64,000 bases of DNA, from the NCBI GenBank assembly GCA_963850205.1, contig CAWKKJ010000011.1, positions 124,001 through 188,000 of the forward strand. Direction: 5' to 3'. Below, in pieces: positions 28,931-38,183 of the stretch. The notes beneath the pieces are model-generated. The model saw only the letters and a program-made list of their open reading frames with translations. It made no database searches and was not told the DNA's origin. Position numbers and translations under genes: made by a program. Each line of letters opens with the position of its first letter. The stretch's first letter is position 1. Origin of the DNA: JACVRW01 sp963850205. GTDB taxonomy: Bacteria; Actinomycetota; Thermoleophilia; Solirubrobacterales; Thermoleophilaceae.

Positions 28931-30544
28931 ATGACCGATGTCTTCGAGGTGCTCGAGCGAGGCATGGCGGGACCGATGGAGCGTCGCCGCTTTATCCAGT
29001 TCACGGGGGCGCTGGCCGGCGCGGCCGCGTTCTGCCAAGTGAGAGGCGACCTGGCGCAGGCGGCGTCGCCGTTGTCGGGCTACCCGTTCACCCTGGGCGT
29101 GGCCTCGGGTGATCCGGCGCCCCGGGGCGCGGTGTTGTGGACCCGGCTCGCCCCCGATCCCCTCGTGCCCGACGGCGGCATGCCCGCGCGGCGGCTGCCG
29201 GTGGCCTGGCGGGTGGCGAAGGACCCGGGCATGCGCCGGGTGGTGGGCCGGGGGGTGGCCCTCGCGGTGCCCGAGCTCGCGCACTCGGTCCACATCGAGG
29301 TCGGGGGCCTCGATCCCCGGCGCGAGTACTTCTTCCAGTTCAGGTACCGCGACGCGCTCAGCCCCGTGGGCCGCACGATCACGGCCCCGGCGCGCTGGGA
29401 CCACGTCCGCGCGCTTGCCTTCGCCTTCGCCTCCTGCCAGCGCTGGGACGAGGGCTACTACTCGGCCTACCGGCGCCTGGCCGAGGAGGACATCGAGTTC
29501 GTCGTCCACCTGGGCGACTACCTCTACGAGTACGGGATCCCGGCGAACGGCGGCTTCCGCGCCGTGCCGGTGCCGGCCCAGTTCCGGCCGAATTGCGAGA
29601 CCCTCGAGCGCTACCGCCTCCAATACGGGCTCTACAAGAGCGACCCGGACCTCAGGCGCGCCCACCAGAAGTTCCCCTGGATCATCGCGTGGGACGACCA
29701 CGAGGTGGAGAACGACTACGCGGGGCTCGCCCCCGTGGGCGGCGAGCCGAACCCCGCCTTCACCGCACGGCGGGCGGCCGCCTACCAGGCGTTCTACGAG
29801 CACATCCCCGTGCGTGCGGCGGCCTTGCCCAGCGGCGGGATGTCACGCCTCTACCGGCGGCTGCGGTGGGGAGACCTGGCGCAGTTCAACGTGGTCGACG
29901 AACGCCAGTACCGGTCCGACCAGCCGTGCGGCGACGGCGAGTTCCCGCGCTGCGCCGAGTCGCTCGACCCTGCGGTGACGATGCTGGGGGAGAGGCAGGA
30001 GAACTGGCTGCTGAACGGGCTCGATCGCTCCGACGCGCGCTGGAACGTGATCGCCCAGCAGGTGATGATGAGTGAGCTCGTCCACGATCGAGGCGACCAC
30101 CCCGATCCCCCCATCTACTGGCACGACGCCTGGGACGGCTATCCCGTCGCCCGGCAGCGGATCATCGACCACCTCGTCGAGGCCCGCGTGCGCAACCCGG
30201 TCCTGATCACCGGCGACTGGCACTCCACCTTCGTCAACGACATCAAGACCGACTTCTCCAACCCGGACTCGGCCACCGTGGCCACCGAGTTCGTGGGCAC
30301 CTCCATCTCCTCGAACGGCGACGGGCCGGTTTACGGGCCCTACTACGGGCCCATGATTCCGGCCAACCCCCACATCAAGTTCTTCGACGGCGACCGGCGC
30401 GGGTACGTCCGCTGCCTGGTCGATCGCCGGCGTTGGCGCACCGACCTGCGAATGGTCACCACCGTCAGCCGCAGCAACGCGCCGGTGTACACATACAGGT
30501 CGTTCGAGGTGGAGGACGGGAGGCCCGGAGCCGAGCGCGCCTGA
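28931..30544 (+). CDS. phoD: Alkaline phosphatase D (PhoD family), Tat-exported
   Basis: 537 aa secreted phosphodiesterase/phosphatase. Twin-arginine signal ERRRFIQFTGALAGAAAF at residues 17-34. Fibronectin-like N-terminal PhoD_N domain (FTLGVASGDPAPRGAVLWTRL), then the metallophosphatase core: FASCQRWDEGYYSAYRRLAEE, VVHLGDYLYEYG, IIAWDDHEVENDYAG, RQENWLLNGL and LITGDWHSTFVNDI. These hold the Ca/Fe ligands of Bacillus PhoD. AGGAGG lies 7 nt before the ATG, and TATAGC at about 28893 may be the -10, so this gene, unlike many neighbours, has a leader. Divergent from the phosphodiesterase gene. Confidence 0.95.
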   Translation: MTDVFEVLERGMAGPMERRRFIQFTGALAGAAAFCQVRGDLAQAASPLSGYPFTLGVASGDPAPRGAVLWTRLAPDPLVPDGGMPARRLPVAWRVAKDPGMRRVVGRGVALAVPELAHSVHIEVGGLDPRREYFFQFRYRDALSPVGRTITAPARWDHVRALAFAFASCQRWDEGYYSAYRRLAEEDIEFVVHLGDYLYEYGIPANGGFRAVPVPAQFRPNCETLERYRLQYGLYKSDPDLRRAHQKFPWIIAWDDHEVENDYAGLAPVGGEPNPAFTARRAAAYQAFYEHIPVRAAALPSGGMSRLYRRLRWGDLAQFNVVDERQYRSDQPCGDGEFPRCAESLDPAVTMLGERQENWLLNGLDRSDARWNVIAQQVMMSELVHDRGDHPDPPIYWHDAWDGYPVARQRIIDHLVEARVRNPVLITGDWHSTFVNDIKTDFSNPDSATVATEFVGTSISSNGDGPVYGPYYGPMIPANPHIKFFDGDRRGYVRCLVDRRRWRTDLRMVTTVSRSNAPVYTYRSFEVEDGRPGAERA

Positions 30545-30567
30545 GTCCCCGGCAGGCTCGGATAGGA

Positions 30568-30583
30568 CCGGCGTTCACGCCGG
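30568..30583. terminator. Hairpin after phoD
   Basis: CCGGCG/CGCCGG stem with TTCA loop; no T-run, so termination is only possible. Confidence 0.35.
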
Positions 30584-30664
30584 GAGCGGCAGATCGCGGC
30601 GCCCCAGAATCCGTCCCTCCGCGTTCTCGTCGGTTTCGCCATGGCGGGCGAGCCACAGCCGCAT
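30575..30664 (-). pseudogene. 5' remnant of a histidine-phosphatase (phosphoglycerate-mutase-like) gene
   Basis: From ATG 30664 the minus strand reads MRLWLARHGETDENAEGRI then LGRRDLPLPA and a stop at 30575. LARHGETDENxxGRxxGRxDxPL is the N-terminal signature of the histidine phosphatase superfamily with the phospho-His in RHGET. The rest of the roughly 200-residue domain is absent; the next 30 bases give only a trace (GTQAR, cf. GxQA) in another frame before the phoD stop. The phoD-proC gap thus looks like the scar of a lost gene. Confidence 0.6.
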
Positions 30665-30702
30665 CGGTACATCATGATCGAGAGGTTGCCGACGGGACGG
30701 AC

Positions 30703-30708
30703 TAGGCT
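30703..30708 (+). promoter_or_regulatory. -10 hexamer before proC
   Basis: TAGGCT ends 9 nt before the ATG at 30718; no Shine-Dalgarno in between. Confidence 0.4.
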
Positions 30709-30717
30709 TCGCCGCCG

Positions 30718-31476
30718 ATGAAGCTCGGTCTGATCGGCGCGGGAAACATGGGCTCGGCCCTTGCCCGCGGCATCGGCGAGCCGGTGCTGGTGGCCGACGT
30801 GGACGCAGAGCGGGCGCGAGCGCTCGCGGCGGACCTGGGCGGAGAGGCCGTCGAGTCGAACGCCGAGCTCGCCCAGCGCGCGGACGCCGTGGTGCTATGC
30901 CATAAGCCCAAGCAGCTCGCCGAGGTGGCCGAGGACGTGGCCGGCCACGCCAAGGCGGTGGTCTCCATCCTGGCCGCCGTGACCACCGCGCAGCTCGAGG
31001 CCGCCTATCCGGGCGTCCCGGTGTACCGCTTCATCCCGAACCTGCCGGTCGAGGAGCGCCGCGGCGTGCTCTGCTACTCGCCCGGGAAGCGGGCGGCCGA
31101 GGGCCCCGAGGACGAGGTGCTGGAGCTGTTCGGACGGGTGGGCATGGTGTTCGGTCTTTCCGACGAGCGCCTGATCGAGCCGGCCATGGCGATCATGAGC
31201 TGCGGCCCCGCGTTTCTCGCGCTGGTGGCCGAGGCCTTTGCCGAGGCCGGCGCGGCCCACGGCCTGGATCCCGACGACGCCGTCCGGATGACGGTCGAGA
31301 CCATGGCCGGCACCGCCGCATGGCTGCGCGAGCACGACTACGGGACGGAGGAGCTCCGCACCCGTGTGGCCACCCCGGGCGGGGCCACCGAGCGGGGCCT
31401 GAAGGCGCTGGAGGCCGGCGGGCTGCGGGAGCTGTGCGGCGCCGGCGTCGACAGCGTTGTGGAGGGCGCCCGGTGA
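30718..31476 (+). CDS. proC: Pyrroline-5-carboxylate reductase
   Basis: Last step of proline synthesis: NAD(P)H reduction of P5C. 252 aa. Rossmann motif LGLIGAGNMGSALARG at the N-terminus, KPKQLAEVAEDV, and the C-terminal P5CR signature TRVATPGGATERGLKALE. Adjacent yggT and lspA follow with 4-bp overlaps. ProC next to yggT/yggS is a widespread arrangement, probably reflecting the PLP/amino-acid link of YggS. Confidence 0.95.
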   Translation: MKLGLIGAGNMGSALARGIGEPVLVADVDAERARALAADLGGEAVESNAELAQRADAVVLCHKPKQLAEVAEDVAGHAKAVVSILAAVTTAQLEAAYPGVPVYRFIPNLPVEERRGVLCYSPGKRAAEGPEDEVLELFGRVGMVFGLSDERLIEPAMAIMSCGPAFLALVAEAFAEAGAAHGLDPDDAVRMTVETMAGTAAWLREHDYGTEELRTRVATPGGATERGLKALEAGGLRELCGAGVDSVVEGAR

Positions 31477-31778
31477 CCTTCTGGATCGCCCTCACCCGCG
31501 GCGACGTGGCGGACTACGTCGAGACGCTGTCGCTGGTGTACCTGGTGCTCATCTTCATTCGGATCATCATGAGCTGGATCCCGCGGATGCCCTACAACCG
31601 CTACCTCTCCGGGGCCCTGAAGTTCGTCTCCGACGTGACCGACCCCTACCTCAACCTCTTCCGGCGCATCCTGCCGCCCGTGCGGATCGGCGGGGGCGGG
31701 CTCGACCTCAGCCCGATCGTGGCCACCTTCGTGCTGATCATCCTCAGCTCGATCGTGGCCAACCTCATCCGCGGGTGA
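31473..31778 (+). CDS. yggT: YggT family membrane protein
   Basis: 101 aa with two membrane helices: LSLVYLVLIFIRIIMSW and IVATFVLIILSSIVANLI, around the family signature SDVTDPYLNLFRRILPP. Small proteins of this family lie near sepF in many Gram-positive bacteria and in plastid nucleoid/division contexts (YlmG). GTG start overlaps the proC stop by 4 bp; lspA start overlaps its own stop. Confidence 0.92.
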   Translation: MTFWIALTRGDVADYVETLSLVYLVLIFIRIIMSWIPRMPYNRYLSGALKFVSDVTDPYLNLFRRILPPVRIGGGGLDLSPIVATFVLIILSSIVANLIRG

Positions 31779-32233
31779 CGATCGCCTCCGCCCCGGCGCG
31801 CGCCGCGTTGACCGCGGCGATCGTCGTTGCGCTCGACCAGGCCAGCAAGCAGCTGGCGAACAGCCGGATCGAGCGGAGCGCGGAGGTCGACGTCTTCCCG
31901 GGACTCATGCTCACCAACACCCGAAACACCGGCGTGGCCTTCGGAGCCCTCCAGGGAGCCGGGCTGCTGGTGGCCGTGCTGATCGGTCTCTCGCTGGCGC
32001 TGCTGCTGGCCTACTTCATCGTCAACCGCGACGTTCCCTGGCTCTGGCTGCCCGTCGGGCTGCTGCTGGGCGGAGCCGCAGGCAACCTCCTCGACCGGGC
32101 CCGCGAGGGGGCGGTGATCGACTTCATCGACCCCGTCGCCTGGCCGGCCTTCAACCTGGCCGACGCCTGCATCGTCGTGGGAGTCTTCGCCCTGTTGTGG
32201 GTGGTGGAGCTCCGATCGCGGCGCAGCGCCTGA
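31775..32233 (+). CDS. lspA: Lipoprotein signal peptidase (signal peptidase II)
   Basis: Membrane aspartyl protease that cleaves prolipoprotein signal peptides. 152 aa, four membrane helices. Motifs: VALDQASKQ, NTRNTGVAFGAL, GGAAGNLLDRAREGAVIDFID with the first catalytic Asp, and PAFNLADACIVVG with the second. GTG start 31775 overlaps yggT by 4 bp. Confidence 0.95.
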   Translation: MTIASAPARAALTAAIVVALDQASKQLANSRIERSAEVDVFPGLMLTNTRNTGVAFGALQGAGLLVAVLIGLSLALLLAYFIVNRDVPWLWLPVGLLLGGAAGNLLDRAREGAVIDFIDPVAWPAFNLADACIVVGVFALLWVVELRSRRSA

Positions 32234-33150
32234 CCGCCGGGAGCGCTGACGCCGGGCTGCGGCTCGACGCCTTTTTGGCCGCGCGCGGGGCGGTGGCCTC
32301 CCGCGCGGCCGCGGAGCGGCTGATCGAGGCGGGCGCGGTGACGGTCGACGGGGTGGGCCGGCCCAAGAGCCACCGGCTGGCCTCGGGCGAGGAGGTGGCG
32401 CTCGCCTCGGCGCCGGCCGGCGATGCGGACGCCGACGAGCCGGTGGCGTTCGCGATCGTCTTCGAGGACGAGCACCTGCTGGTGGTCGACAAGCCCGCCG
32501 GGGTGGTGGTGCATCCGGCGCCGGGACACCGCGGAACGACGCTGGCCGAGGCCCTGGCGGCCAAGGCGGCGGGCGGGCCGGACCCGGAGCGGCCCGGGAT
32601 CGTGCACCGGCTCGACCGCGACACCTCGGGGCTGATGGTGGTGGCGCGGACGGCGGCGACCTACGAGGCGCTTCAGCGGATGCTGCGTGCGCGCGAGATC
32701 CGGCGCGAGTACCTGGCGCTCGTGGCCGGCCATCCCGGCGCCGAGAGCGGGACGATCGACGCGCCGATCGGACGTGACCGGGCGCGGCGAACGGTGATGT
32801 CGACCCGCACCGACCGTCCGCGCCGGGCGGTGACGCATTTCACCGTGCTCGAGCGGCTCCCCCGGACCGCGCTGATGCGGGTGCGGCTGGAGACCGGGCG
32901 CACGCACCAGATCCGGGCGCATCTGGCTGCGATCAACCATCCGGTGTGCGGCGACCGCCAGTATTCCGGGGCCGGCTGTGGCAGGCGGATTGGCCTGGCG
33001 CGCCAGTTTCTCCATTCCGAGCGACTTATGTTTAGTCACCCGGAGACCGGGGAATTTGTGCAGTGCGAGTCCAAACCACCCGTCGATCTGCGTCGAGCAC
33101 TCGACGCGGCACGACGGGAGCCAGTCTCCGGAGGGCCAGACGGAGGCTGA
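32197..33150 (+). CDS. rluD: 23S rRNA pseudouridine synthase, RluD-like
   Basis: 317 aa from GTG 32197, the only standard start before the conserved part, which makes a 37-bp overlap with lspA. S4 RNA-binding domain at residues 22-70 (RLDAFLAARGAVASRAAAERLIEAGAVTVDG) and the pseudouridine synthase domain with catalytic Asp in GIVHRLDRDTSGLMVVA; also ETGRTHQIRAHLAAINHPVCGD. RluA/RluC/RluD choice rests on the lspA neighbourhood, typical of rluD. Followed by a terminator hairpin. Confidence 0.92.
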   Translation: MGGGAPIAAQRLTAGSADAGLRLDAFLAARGAVASRAAAERLIEAGAVTVDGVGRPKSHRLASGEEVALASAPAGDADADEPVAFAIVFEDEHLLVVDKPAGVVVHPAPGHRGTTLAEALAAKAAGGPDPERPGIVHRLDRDTSGLMVVARTAATYEALQRMLRAREIRREYLALVAGHPGAESGTIDAPIGRDRARRTVMSTRTDRPRRAVTHFTVLERLPRTALMRVRLETGRTHQIRAHLAAINHPVCGDRQYSGAGCGRRIGLARQFLHSERLMFSHPETGEFVQCESKPPVDLRRALDAARREPVSGGPDGG

Positions 33151-33158
33151 TATACGAG

Positions 33159-33182
33159 CGAGGCGGCTTTCGAGCCGCCTCG
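33159..33182 (+). terminator. Terminator-like hairpin after rluD
   Basis: 10-bp stem CGAGGCGGCT/AGCCGCCTCG with TTCG loop, then TCTCGTGTCT, a weak T-rich tail. Ends the proC-rluD transcript. Confidence 0.7.
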
Positions 33183-33340
33183 TCTCGTGTCTGGAGCCTT
33201 TCGGTCCGGCGTCTATCCTTCAGCGTCGTACCCAATCACCTCGAACCCGCCGGCTATCGGCGCGGCCCTGCCCGGGACACAGCCCGGGTCCGCGTTCGGC
33301 CCGGCGGGAGGACAGATCACCAAACAAAGGGAGCACCTCG
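33183..33340 (+). promoter_or_regulatory. rpsB promoter and structured leader
   Basis: TATCCT at 33214-33219 is a plausible -10 (weak TGGAGC -35 at 33192). Downstream, CCCGGG occurs at 33271 and 33283 and can form stem structures with GCCCGG-rich flanks. S2 operons are often autoregulated through their leader; I see structure but cannot match a known S2 leader family. Confidence 0.35.
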
Positions 33341-34255
<915 letters not shown>

Positions 34256-34265
34256 GAGATCCGAC

Positions 34266-34867
<602 letters not shown>

Positions 34868-34871
<4 letters not shown>

Positions 34872-35590
34872 AGCCCGCCTTCGAGCGGATCCTCCTCAAG
34901 CTGTCGGGCGAGGCGCTCATGGGCGACCTCGCCTACGGCGCGGACGCCGACCGGATCGCCGCCATCGCCCGGCAGGTCAAGACCGTGGCCGACCGCGGCG
35001 TGGAGACGGCGATCGTGGTGGGCGGCGGGAACATCTACCGCGGGCTCGAGGGGGCCGCGGCGGGAATGGACCGGGCCACCGGCGACTACATGGGCATGCT
35101 GGCCACGGTGCTGAACGCGCTGGCGCTGCAGGATGCGCTTGAGAAGACCGGGGCGGTCACCCGCGTCCAGTCGGCCATCTCGATCTCCGAGGTGGCCGAG
35201 CCCTACATCCGCCGGCGGGCGATGCGCCATCTCGAGCGGGGCCGCATCGTGATCTTCGCCGGCGGGACCGGCAACCCGTTCTTCACCACCGACACCGCCG
35301 CGGCGCTGCGGGCGCTCGAGATCCACGCCGAGACGATCCTGATGGCCAAGAACGGGGTGGAGGGCGTGTACAGCGCCGACCCCCGCACCGATCCGGACGC
35401 CGAGTTCATCCCGGACCTCACCCACCGCGAGGCGATCGAGAAGCGCCTGCAGGTGATGGACTCCACGGCGCTCTCGCTCTGCATGGACAACGGCCTCCCG
35501 ATTCACGTGTTCAACATGGACGACGAGCGCAACATCGACCGGATAGTGTGCGGCGAGCGGGTGGGGACCGTCGTGAGGACTGCACAGTGA
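34868..35590 (+). CDS. pyrH: UMP kinase
   Basis: Phosphorylates UMP to UDP; amino-acid kinase fold, hexameric, usually GTP-activated. 240 aa from GTG 34868. Motifs: RILLKLSGEALMG, VVGGGNIYRGL, ATGDYMGMLATVLNALAL, IFAGGTGNPFFTTDTAAALRA and MAKNGVEGVYSADPR. Overlaps tsf and frr by 4 bp each. Confidence 0.96.
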
Positions 35591-36156
35591 ACGACAGCGT
35601 CTTGAGTGACTTCCTCTCCGAGGCGACCGCGCGCATGAAGAAGTCGGTGGAGTCCACGCGCGGCGAGTTCACGACGGTGCGCACCGGCCGGGCGTCGCCG
35701 CACCTGCTCGACCGCATCGAGGTGGACTACTACGGGGCCAAGACACCGCTGCGCCAGCTGGCGCAGGTCTCGGCCACCGAGGCGCGGCTGCTCACCATCA
35801 CCCCGTACGACAAGAACTCCATCAAGGGGATCGAGAAAGCCATTCTCGAGTCGGACGTCGGCCTCACCCCGAACAACGACGGGGTCGTGATCCGGCTGCA
35901 GATTCCCGAGCTCACCGAGGAGCGACGCCGCGAGCTGGTGAAGGTGGTGCACAACATCGCCGAGCAGGGCCGGGTGGCGGTGCGGAACATCAGGCGGGAC
36001 GTGATGCACGACCTACGCGAGCTCAAGAGCGAGGGCGAGGTGGGCTCGGACGACGAGCATCGCGCCGAATCCGAGCTCCAGAAGCTCACCGACTCCCACG
36101 TGGGCGAGATCGACACCGCGCTCGCCGGCAAGGAAGAAGAGATCCTGGAGGTGTGA
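35587..36156 (+). CDS. frr: Ribosome recycling factor
   Basis: Releases ribosomes from mRNA after termination together with EF-G. 189 aa from GTG 35587. Family features: RMKKSVESTRGEFTTVRTGRASPHLLDRI, VDYYGAKTPLRQLAQVS, LTPNNDGVVIRLQIPELTEERRRELVK and the C-terminal three-helix bundle. Overlaps pyrH and uppS by 4 bp. Confidence 0.96.
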   Translation: MNDSVLSDFLSEATARMKKSVESTRGEFTTVRTGRASPHLLDRIEVDYYGAKTPLRQLAQVSATEARLLTITPYDKNSIKGIEKAILESDVGLTPNNDGVVIRLQIPELTEERRRELVKVVHNIAEQGRVAVRNIRRDVMHDLRELKSEGEVGSDDEHRAESELQKLTDSHVGEIDTALAGKEEEILEV

Positions 36157-36833
36157 GCGACGGCGCCTCCGAGCGCGCTCGCCACGTCGCGATCATCACC
36201 GACGGCAACGGGCGCTGGGCGCAGCGCCGGGGCCTGCCGGTGCTCGCCGGCCACGAGGCGGGGGCGGATGTGGTCAAGGCCCGGCTGCGCGACGCGGTGG
36301 AGTTCGGGGTCCGCGAGCTGACCGTCTACTCGTTCTCGACCGAGAACTGGTCGCGGCCGCCCGATGAGGTGAGCGGGCTGATGGCGATGTTCGGCGCCCG
36401 GATCGACCGCGAGACCCCCGAGCTTCACGGGGAGGGCGTCCGGATGCGCTTCGTCGGGCGCCGGGAGGGGCTCGACGCCGAGCTGCTGCGCCGTATGGAC
36501 TGGGCCGAGGAGCTGACGCGGGCCAATGACCGCATCACGCTGTTCGTGGCCTTCAACTACGGCGGGAGGGCGGAGATCCTCGATGCGGCGCGAAGCTTCA
36601 GCGGTGAGACCGAGGAGGACTTCCGCCGGCACCTGTACGCGCCCGACATGCACGACCCCGACCTCCTGATCCGCACCAGCGGCGAGCTTCGGATCTCCAA
36701 CTACCTGCTCTGGCAGCTCGCCTACGCCGAGTTCGTCTTCCGCGACGAGCTCTGGCCCGACTTCGGCCGCGAGGCGTTCGCCGACTCGCTCGCGGAGTAC
36801 ACCGCGCGACGACGTCGCTTCGGGAGACGATAG
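36153..36833 (+). CDS. uppS: Isoprenyl (undecaprenyl-type) diphosphate synthase, cis
   Basis: Makes the long-chain cis-polyprenyl diphosphate carrier for cell-wall synthesis. 226 aa. HVAIITDGNGRWAQRRGLP holds the catalytic Asp (the usual MDGN is TDGN here), HEAGAD, YSFSTENWSRPPDEV, NYGGRAEI and C-terminal LLIRTSGELRISNYLLWQLAYAEFVF. Product chain length is not readable from sequence. cdsA begins 2 bp after its stop. Confidence 0.95.
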   Translation: MSDGASERARHVAIITDGNGRWAQRRGLPVLAGHEAGADVVKARLRDAVEFGVRELTVYSFSTENWSRPPDEVSGLMAMFGARIDRETPELHGEGVRMRFVGRREGLDAELLRRMDWAEELTRANDRITLFVAFNYGGRAEILDAARSFSGETEEDFRRHLYAPDMHDPDLLIRTSGELRISNYLLWQLAYAEFVFRDELWPDFGREAFADSLAEYTARRRRFGRR

Positions 36834-36835
36834 GC

Positions 36836-37699
36836 GTGGCCTACGACCGCGAGGGAGCGCAAGCCGAACCCCCCGAGCCGCCGGCGGCCAAGCCGGCCAG
36901 CGGCGCGGGCGACCTGAGCGCCCGGGTGCTGATCGCCATCCCCGCCGCCATCTACGCGATCTTCATCGTGGTGCAGGGCGGGCTGGTGTTCGCCCTGGGG
37001 ATCTACGTGCTGGGCGTGGTGGCCCTCGGGGAGCTGTACACCTTGATGGGCCGGGTGCGCCCGGCCGCCCTGGCCGGCTTTCTGACCCTGGCGGGCATGA
37101 TCGCGGCGGCCCTGTACGGCGAGGCGCGCCACGTGCTGCTCGCGCTCGCCATCTCCTTTCCGGTGACCTTCTACTTCGCGCTCTTGCGCCCGCGCCGCGA
37201 GTACGTGTCGTGGGCCGTCGCCGCGACCATGTTCGGGGCGCTCTGGATCGGCCTGGCCATGGTCTACGCGGTGCTGCTGCGCGAGTCCCCGCACGGGGAC
37301 GGCCTGATCGTGGACGTGCTGATCGCCACCTTTGTCGGCGACACCTTCGCCTACTTCGGCGGCCGCTTCTACGGGCGCACCAAGATCGCCCCGCTGATCT
37401 CCCCCAACAAGACGCTCGAGGGCCTCGTGGCCGGGGTGGTGGGCGCCACCGCGGCGTTCTGGTTCGCGGGGCTCTACCAGGACTGGCTCACCGGCCCGCA
37501 CGCGCTGCTGATCGGCGTGGCGGTGGCGCTGGCGGCGCCGGTGGGAGACCTGTTCGAGTCGCTCATCAAGCGCGACCTCGAGGTCAAGGACACCGGGCGC
37601 TTCTTCGGCGCGCACGGCGGGGTGCTGGACCGCTTCGACGCGATCCTGTTCACCATCCCGACGGGCTATCTGGTGGCGCAGGCGCTGGGCTACGTCTAG
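36836..37699 (+). CDS. cdsA: Phosphatidate cytidylyltransferase
   Basis: Forms CDP-diacylglycerol from CTP and phosphatidate in the membrane. 287 aa from GTG 36836; a 25-residue Pro/Ala-rich cytoplasmic head precedes about eight membrane helices. Signature near the C-terminus: SLIKRDLEVKDTGRFFGAHGGVLDRFD, where the usual PGHGG is GAHGG. FVGDTFAYFGGRFYGRTKIAPLISPNKTLEG is also typical. The 3' end overlaps the convergent DUF1992 gene by 4 bp (CTAG). In many genomes dxr follows; here an IS30 element region intervenes. Confidence 0.94.
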   Translation: MAYDREGAQAEPPEPPAAKPASGAGDLSARVLIAIPAAIYAIFIVVQGGLVFALGIYVLGVVALGELYTLMGRVRPAALAGFLTLAGMIAAALYGEARHVLLALAISFPVTFYFALLRPRREYVSWAVAATMFGALWIGLAMVYAVLLRESPHGDGLIVDVLIATFVGDTFAYFGGRFYGRTKIAPLISPNKTLEGLVAGVVGATAAFWFAGLYQDWLTGPHALLIGVAVALAAPVGDLFESLIKRDLEVKDTGRFFGAHGGVLDRFDAILFTIPTGYLVAQALGYV

Positions 37700-38013
37700 C
37701 GGCGCCGGCCCTCGACGAGCAGCTCGTAACGCAGCTCGGCGTCCGCCCTCATCCTGGATAGCCGTGCCCGCTCGCCGGGGTCGCCACTGGCGCCGACGAG
37801 GGCGCCGAGCCGTGCGAGCTCCTTGCGTGCCTCGAGCTCGGGAGGGAGGCAGCCGGCGTTGCGCAGCAGCTTGTAGCCCATACGCAGCTCCGCCGGGACG
37901 CGCTGGAGCCCGTCCGGCGGAAGCGGCCTGCCGCGGCCGCGCAGATCGTCGAACTCGCCCCGGGACATCGCGGCGCGGATCTTCGACTCGGCGAGCAGTG
38001 GCAGGGCGGACAC
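37696..38013 (-). CDS. DUF1992 (DnaJ-C28-like) domain protein
   Basis: 105 aa from GTG 38013. The family core is seen: ESKIRAAMSRGEFDDLRGRGRPLPPDG then PAELRMGYKLLRNAGCLPPELEARKEL. Function unknown; the name comes from eukaryotic DNAJC28. The start is favoured by TACGCT ending exactly 7 nt upstream; a longer frame to 38148 adds 45 residues without family character. Sits between cdsA and the IS30 element. Confidence 0.8.
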   Translation of the reverse strand: MSALPLLAESKIRAAMSRGEFDDLRGRGRPLPPDGLQRVPAELRMGYKLLRNAGCLPPELEARKELARLGALVGASGDPGERARLSRMRADAELRYELLVEGRRR

Positions 38014-38020
38014 TCGGGCC

Positions 38021-38026
38021 AGCGTA
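38021..38026 (-). promoter_or_regulatory. -10 hexamer before the DUF1992 gene
   Basis: TACGCT on the minus strand ends 7 nt before GTG 38013; leaderless arrangement. Confidence 0.45.
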
Positions 38027-38168
38027 GAAGCTCCGGCGTTCCTACCGACGCCGGTGCGGCGACGAAGAACGGCAGGGCGTCGCTCCTTTGTCACGCAGGC
38101 GACCCCGCCGTTGCACCCGGGCAGTCGCGCTGGGAGTGTGGCTTCCATAAGTCGCGGCGGCTTCAGGC

Positions 38169-38183
38169 GGTCATTGCAACAGT
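38169..38183 (+). repeat. IS30 left inverted repeat
   Basis: GGTCATTGCAACAGT; pairs with 39374-39388 at 14 of 15 positions. Confidence 0.8.
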
